DNA of 64,000 nt, from contig CAWDLN010000013.1 of the NCBI GenBank assembly GCA_963803115.1, positions 62,001 through 126,000 on the forward strand, written 5' to 3'. The notes below the pieces were generated by a model. It had not been told where the DNA came from. It worked only from the letters and a program-made list of their open reading frames with translations, and did not search any database. This document shows positions 60,088 through 64,000 of this stretch, one piece after another (within the stretch, counting starts at the first letter, position 1; every line of letters begins with the position of its first letter). Made by a program: the position numbers and the translations under genes. Source of the stretch: DATBGZ01 sp963803115. GTDB lineage: Bacteria; Actinomycetota; Actinomycetes; Mycobacteriales; Micromonosporaceae.

Positions 60088-60420
60088 ATGGCTCAGTATC
60101 TGATCTTGATTTACGAGCGCGAGACAGAACTGTCGGAGGCCGAGATAGAGGACCTGATGAACCAGCACAACAACTTCAGCCATCAGGTCGAGGCCGTTGG
60201 CGGCAAGATCGTCGGCGGCCAAGCGCTGCAGCCGACGGCGACCGCCACCACTATCCGCAAGGACGTCGTGACGGACGGGCCCTTCGCCGAGACCAAGGAG
60301 GCCCTGGGCGGGTTCTATCTCATCGAGGCCGACGACCTCGACTTGGCGCTGAAGATCGGCAAGCTCTGCCCGGCCCCGCGCGGCGGCGTCGAGGTCCGGC
60401 CGATTATGTCGTTCGAGTGA
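60088..60420 (+). CDS. YCII-related DGPF-domain protein
   Basis: ATG 60088 has GGAAAGGAG at good spacing. The 110-residue product reads MAQYLILIYERETELSEAEI and contains VVTDGPFAETKEALGGFYLI, the DGPF motif. The family has a dimeric ferredoxin-like fold. It is 25 bp upstream of an ECF42-type sigma factor gene. DGPF proteins are the conserved partners of this sigma group, so it is probably its target or modulator. Confidence 0.9.
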   Translation: MAQYLILIYERETELSEAEIEDLMNQHNNFSHQVEAVGGKIVGGQALQPTATATTIRKDVVTDGPFAETKEALGGFYLIEADDLDLALKIGKLCPAPRGGVEVRPIMSFE

Positions 60421-60445
60421 CGGCGGGCATGACCGCGGAGGCTGC

Positions 60446-61696
60446 ATGACCGATGTCGCCACTGCGGTGGCGGAGGCGCACCGTCGCGAGTGGGCGTTCG
60501 TGCTCGCCGCGACGGCGCGCGTCGCCCGCGACATCGACCTGGCCGAGGAGTGCGTCCAGGATGCATACGTCTCGGCGCTTTCGGCGTGGGAACGCCACGG
60601 CGTGCCGAACAACCCCGGTGCGTGGCTGACTACCACTGCCCGGCGTAAGGCGATCGATGCCCTGCGCCGGGAGCAGACCATGCGCGACAAGCTTCCGCTG
60701 CTGGTTGAGTCCACTGTGGATGAAAGCAGCGGCGTCGACGATGGTGGAGAGGAGAACGTGGTCCCCGACGACCGGCTGCGACTCATCTTCACCTGCTGCC
60801 ACCCGGCGCTGGCCCGCGAGGCGCAGGTCGCCCTGACCCTCCGGCTGGTGTGCGGCGTCGACACCGACGACATCGCCCGGGCGTTTCTGGTCTCGGAGTC
60901 CACAATGGCCGCCCGGGTCACCCGGGCCAAGAAAAAGATCTCCGCCGCCCGCATCGCGTATCGGGTGCCGCGCGAGGCGGAGTTGCCGGATCGACTCGAT
61001 GCGGTGCTCACCGTCATCCACCTGCTCTACACGACCGGACACACCGCTCCATCCGGTGGCACATTGGTACGGGTCGACCTGGTGGAGCGGGCGATCGACC
61101 TGGCCCGGATGCTGTGGTCGCTGATGCCCGACGAACGTGAGGTTCGTGGACTGCTCGCCCTGTTGCTGCTCAGCGACGCCCGCCGGATGACCCGTACCGA
61201 CAGCACCGGCCGGATGTTGCTGCTTGAGGAGCAGGACCGCTCGCTCTGGGACCAGGCCGCGATCGCGGAAGGGCACGAGCTCGTCGTGTCGGCGGTGCGG
61301 GGTGGGTCGCCGGGTCGTTTCGCGCTGCAGGCGGCGGTTTCGGCCGTGCATGCCCGGGCGCCAAGCTACGCCGAGACCGACTGGGTCGAGGTGCTGGGCC
61401 TCTACGACGAGCTGCTGCGGGTCTGGTCGTCGCCCGTGGTGGCGCTCAACCGGGCAGTCGCGGTGGCCATGGTACGGGGACCGGCCGCCGGGCTCGCCGA
61501 GGTGGACGCGCTCGAGTCGGACAGCCGTCTCGCGGGTTACCGCTACCTGCCGGCGACGAAGGCGGATCTCCTCCGTCGCCTGGGTCGGGTGCGAGAGGCG
61601 TCGGCGGCGTACCAAGCGGCACTGGATCTCGCCGACAACGACGCCGAGCGCGCGTTCCTCTCCTCCCGGCTCGCCTCCCTCCGACCGTCCTCATGA
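60446..61696 (+). CDS. ECF42-type RNA polymerase sigma factor with TPR-like C-terminus
   Basis: The 416-residue protein has sigma region 2 (HRREWAFVLAATARVARDID, LAEECVQDAYVSALSAWERH), region 4 (LVCGVDTDDIARAFLVSEST, TMAARVTRAKKKI) and a roughly 200-residue helical C-terminal extension (DUF6596/TPR-like; AETDWVEVLGLYDELLRVWS, PATKADLLRRLGRVREASAA). This layout and the DGPF partner identify ECF group 42. No anti-sigma gene is present. Regulation is thought to be through the extension. A bidirectional hairpin follows its stop. Confidence 0.92.
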   Translation: MTDVATAVAEAHRREWAFVLAATARVARDIDLAEECVQDAYVSALSAWERHGVPNNPGAWLTTTARRKAIDALRREQTMRDKLPLLVESTVDESSGVDDGGEENVVPDDRLRLIFTCCHPALAREAQVALTLRLVCGVDTDDIARAFLVSESTMAARVTRAKKKISAARIAYRVPREAELPDRLDAVLTVIHLLYTTGHTAPSGGTLVRVDLVERAIDLARMLWSLMPDEREVRGLLALLLLSDARRMTRTDSTGRMLLLEEQDRSLWDQAAIAEGHELVVSAVRGGSPGRFALQAAVSAVHARAPSYAETDWVEVLGLYDELLRVWSSPVVALNRAVAVAMVRGPAAGLAEVDALESDSRLAGYRYLPATKADLLRRLGRVREASAAYQAALDLADNDAERAFLSSRLASLRPSS

Positions 61697-61750
61697 TCTA
61701 GGCCATATCCGGGTGTGTCGATCTCCGGGCACCCTGATCTCCCCTAGATC
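61695..61750. terminator. Bidirectional terminator between the sigma factor and TPM genes
   Basis: GATCTAGG (61695-61702) and CCTAGATC (61743-61750) are exact complementary arms. Inside them GGGTG and CACCC can pair. The element separates two convergent genes and includes the sigma-gene stop codon. Confidence 0.55.
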
Positions 61751-61786
61751 AACACGAAGGACAGGGCGAGCGACAGGGTGGGCGGG

Positions 61787-63823
61787 CTAGAAGCGGCCGC
61801 CGCCGCCGCGCCGGCTGCCGCCGCCGAAGCCGCCGGGCGAGCGCCCGCCGAACCCGCCGCCGCCGCCGAACCCGCCGCCACCCCAGCCACGCCCGCCGCC
61901 GCGGCGGGCTCCGCCAATCAGGATCCCGCCGAGGATCGCGCCCGCGAGGCCGTCCATGCCACCGGATCGGCCACCCGCGAACCCACCACCAGGTGGCCCG
62001 TAACCCGACCATCCGTCCACATCGGACTGAGCCGCCCGCCCGGCCTGCTCGGCGGTCTGGTCCGCCTTCTGTGCCTCGGCGAGCGCCGTCACCGGGTCCT
62101 GCGGGGCGTGCGCCTCCGCCTCGGCCAGAAGGCGCTGGGCCTCGGCGAGCAGGGCCCGGGCCTGTGGGCCGACCGCGCCCCGGCGGGTGTTGATGAAGTT
62201 GGCGGCGGCCGAGATCTCCGCGCGGGCGGCGGCGATCGCCTGGTCGAGCATCGCCGCCGCACGAGTCGCCCGTTCCTCGGCCGCCCGGAGCGCACCGAGT
62301 GCCTGGTCGAGTGCGGTGTCGGCGTCCCGGAGCCGACGCAGCTCCGTGAGGGGGTCCATAGTGGACGCCGCCACGGCCTGCCGGGTGGTCGACAGCGCGC
62401 GCTCCGCGGTGGCGACGGCAGCCGCGAGATCCGGTCCGGGATGTTGGGCAGCCTTCGCGGTGTCTACTTCGGACTCAATCTCGGCGAGGAGCGCCGGAAT
62501 GCCTTCCTTGGCGGCGCGCAGGTCCGTTCCCGTCGTGCCGATCGCGGCGAGCAGCTCGTCGGCCTGGTCCAGGGCCTGGTCAGCCGCCCGCACGGACAGC
62601 GCGGCGGCCGGTCGGCGCCCGGCGGTGCTGTCGGCCGCGGCCTTGGTGAGCGCGGACGTGGCGAACTGGAGGCGCTGATCGGCCTGATCCGGGTTGCCGG
62701 CGATGGCGGCAAGTGCCGGGCCGGTGAACTCGCCCCGGAGCCGGTCCAGACCCGCACGCGCCTCCGGTAGCTTCGCCGCGACCGCCGCCCGGCGCTGCGT
62801 CAGGGCCGGAATCGTTTGGTCCAATGTGGACTCCAACTGGCGCAGCTCGTCGAAGGCGTCGGCCTCGGCGTCGAGCGCGGCGTCGGCGGCCTCGCTGCGA
62901 CGGATGATCTCGGCGAGCCGCTGGCGGGTGCCGACCTCGTCCTCCTTGGGCAGATCCTCGAGCTCCATTCGGAGCCGGAACGCCTCGGCGACCTCGGTCT
63001 TGGCCTTGGCGACGGCCGCCGTGAACGACGCCGTGGCCTCCGCGCCGTACTCGGCCGTGGCCAAGCCGAGTTCGCGCTCGCTCGTGCGCAGCGAGTCGTC
63101 AACCTGGATGAGCAGGTTGTTCGCCCGGTCGTTGAGCTGCTGGGTGGCGACTCCCGGGAAGGGATCGTTGGGATCAACCGCGAGGCGGGCCTTGGCCTGT
63201 TGCCGGGTCTGCCGGTCGCGAAGGACGAAGACCACCACGGCCAGCGCCGCTGCCACCAGCAGCAGGACGACCAGGACAATGCCGCCCGCGCTCGAGCCGC
63301 CGGGGTTCGGATCACCGGGCACGATGTTCGGCGGCGGCACCGGCTGACCGGCGAGCACGGCGCGATAGCCGGTGGCGGCGCCCACGACCGCCCCGGCCCA
63401 GTCGTTGTCGTGCAGCGCCGGTTCGATCGCGGTGGCCGCGACCTGGTCGAGCTGGGCATCAGTCAGCGGGAAGTTGGGGTCGACGACGTACTGGTATGCC
63501 CGGTCCTCGGTCGCCACAGCGAGCAGCGCGTCGCGGTCACCCAGGCCGCTGCGATCGGCGGTCTCGTTGGCCCACTCTTGTGGTGTCCGGCTGCCGAAGG
63601 ACTTCACGAACACCACGAACAGCTGCAGTCCGGTGTCCTTCTCCAGCTGCGCCAGGGCGTCGTTCACCTCGGCGGTACGGCCGTCGAGCGCACCCACGTC
63701 GTCGGTGACCTGCGTGTCCAGCCGAGTCGGCCCGCTCGACGTGCAGGCCGTCACCGTCAGCAACAGCATCGGGAGAAGGAGAGCGACCAGCACGCGCGAG
63801 CGTTGTGAGCGCCAGAAAGCCAC
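61787..63823 (-). CDS. TPM-domain lipoprotein with coiled coil and Gly-rich tail
   Basis: The 678-residue protein begins with a lipoprotein signal (LVALLLPMLLLTVTACTSSG). It has a TPM/repair-of-photosystem-like domain at about 35-165 (LDTQVTDDVGALDGRTAEVN, ALAQLEKDTGLQLFVVFVKS), then one transmembrane helix (AGGIVLVVLLLVAAALAVVV). A long Ala/Glu-rich coiled coil (about 200-590) and a C-terminal RGGGRGWGGGGFGGGGGFGG tail follow. TPM-domain proteins are membrane associated and some have phosphatase activity. The Gly tail and coiled coil suggest a scaffold. Transcribed towards the sigma-factor gene. Confidence 0.82.
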   Translation of the reverse strand: MAFWRSQRSRVLVALLLPMLLLTVTACTSSGPTRLDTQVTDDVGALDGRTAEVNDALAQLEKDTGLQLFVVFVKSFGSRTPQEWANETADRSGLGDRDALLAVATEDRAYQYVVDPNFPLTDAQLDQVAATAIEPALHDNDWAGAVVGAATGYRAVLAGQPVPPPNIVPGDPNPGGSSAGGIVLVVLLLVAAALAVVVFVLRDRQTRQQAKARLAVDPNDPFPGVATQQLNDRANNLLIQVDDSLRTSERELGLATAEYGAEATASFTAAVAKAKTEVAEAFRLRMELEDLPKEDEVGTRQRLAEIIRRSEAADAALDAEADAFDELRQLESTLDQTIPALTQRRAAVAAKLPEARAGLDRLRGEFTGPALAAIAGNPDQADQRLQFATSALTKAAADSTAGRRPAAALSVRAADQALDQADELLAAIGTTGTDLRAAKEGIPALLAEIESEVDTAKAAQHPGPDLAAAVATAERALSTTRQAVAASTMDPLTELRRLRDADTALDQALGALRAAEERATRAAAMLDQAIAAARAEISAAANFINTRRGAVGPQARALLAEAQRLLAEAEAHAPQDPVTALAEAQKADQTAEQAGRAAQSDVDGWSGYGPPGGGFAGGRSGGMDGLAGAILGGILIGGARRGGGRGWGGGGFGGGGGFGGRSPGGFGGGSRRGGGGRF

Positions 63824-63832
63824 GCCGCAAGA

Positions 63833-64000
63833 CTATGCGATGGATGCATCCGCGACGGCGGTCGAACCGACCCGCCGGCCGACAACGACCACCGCCAGGC
63901 CGAGGAGAGTCAGTGTGCCGGCGACCGCCGGCAGCGCCGCCGTGCCCCAGTGATCCACGGTGAGGCCCCCGAGCAGCGCGCCGCCGCCGATGCCGATATT
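63833..64000 (-). CDS. MFS transporter, C-terminal end
   Basis: The visible 55 codons read NIGIGGGALLGGLTVDHWGT, AALPAVAGTLTLLGLAVVVV and GRRVGSTAVADASIA*. The first part is the helix 11 region with the GxGG and D-x-G pattern of MFS drug and sugar exporters; the last hydrophobic helix and a short polar tail follow. The rest lies beyond the window. It is next to the TPM gene in the same direction. Confidence 0.68.
   Translation of the reverse strand, partial: NIGIGGGALLGGLTVDHWGTAALPAVAGTLTLLGLAVVVVGRRVGSTAVADASIA

Overview
This window reads as chromosomal DNA of a high-GC actinomycete. Evidence includes GC-rich third codon positions, frequent GTG starts, lipoproteins with short lipoboxes, a DUF222/HNH (13E12-type) gene, DivIVA-like proteins, a WXG100-like protein paired with a DUF1023 hydrolase, an MctP/DUF3311 pair and an ECF42/DGPF pair. 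Two intergenic elements (about 14396-14450 and 19402-19456) resemble a G-rich/C-rich intergenic repeat that I associate with Micromonosporaceae. Assignment to Micromonosporales is therefore my inference, not something a marker gene proves.

Layout. 1-2.4 kb: the start of a PxpA/YcsF-family gene, then a decayed ParA-type ATPase gene interrupted by an IS66 remnant, followed by its broken partner gene. 2.6-8.8 kb: a compact methylaspartate gene set. It holds both glutamate mutase subunits, a class III CoA-transferase, a CitE-like acyl-CoA lyase, methylaspartate ammonia-lyase and an Lrp-type regulator; together they could turn glutamate into mesaconate and, through CoA thioesters, into small acyl-CoA and oxo-acid products. 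8.9-13.4 kb: an accessory scrap zone. It contains a glycosyltransferase remnant, an alpha/alpha-barrel protein, a complete but frameshifted IS with 16-bp ends, an IS630 remnant and the C-terminus of a serine recombinase abutting tRNA-Leu(GAG).

13.5-24.5 kb: an EamA remnant, a MarR regulator, an acyl-CoA synthetase, an alpha/beta hydrolase, a PRPP synthetase-like gene, small envelope proteins and a PadR-ABC transporter operon with a clear candidate operator. 24.7-38 kb: secreted and extracellular functions (a GH87-like beta-helix glycosidase, a GH20 hexosaminidase and a HExxH metalloprotease) mixed with a DinB-like protein, a DUF222/HNH protein, an ArsR/SRPBCC pair and a beta-lactamase-fold esterase. 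37.9-40 kb: a DUF3311/MctP-type symporter pair. 40.2-50.1 kb: a full branched-chain-type ABC importer (LivG, LivF, LivH, LivM and a binding protein), a TetR regulator, a zinc alcohol dehydrogenase/aldehyde dehydrogenase operon and a divergent acyl-CoA dehydrogenase. A shared palindrome CACT-N3-AGTG before livG and tetR, with a weaker match before the aldehyde dehydrogenase, suggests one TetR-controlled uptake and oxidation regulon.

50.2-64 kb: a metallo-beta-lactamase-fold hydrolase, two tandem DivIVA-like coiled-coil proteins convergent with a Pro/Ala-rich membrane protein, a cupin, small hypothetical proteins, the WXG100/DUF1023 pair, a GNAT protein, the DGPF/ECF42 pair, a TPM-domain lipoprotein and the end of an MFS transporter.

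Three signals stand out beyond single genes. First, 16-28 bp tandem repeats begin at or just after the stop codons of at least six unrelated genes. Second, the word TCCAC-NN-TGGA is strongly over-represented. Third, one-base insertions, some in short homopolymers, break several otherwise well-conserved transporter genes. The third signal could be sequencing error and should be resolved before any of those genes is called a pseudogene.
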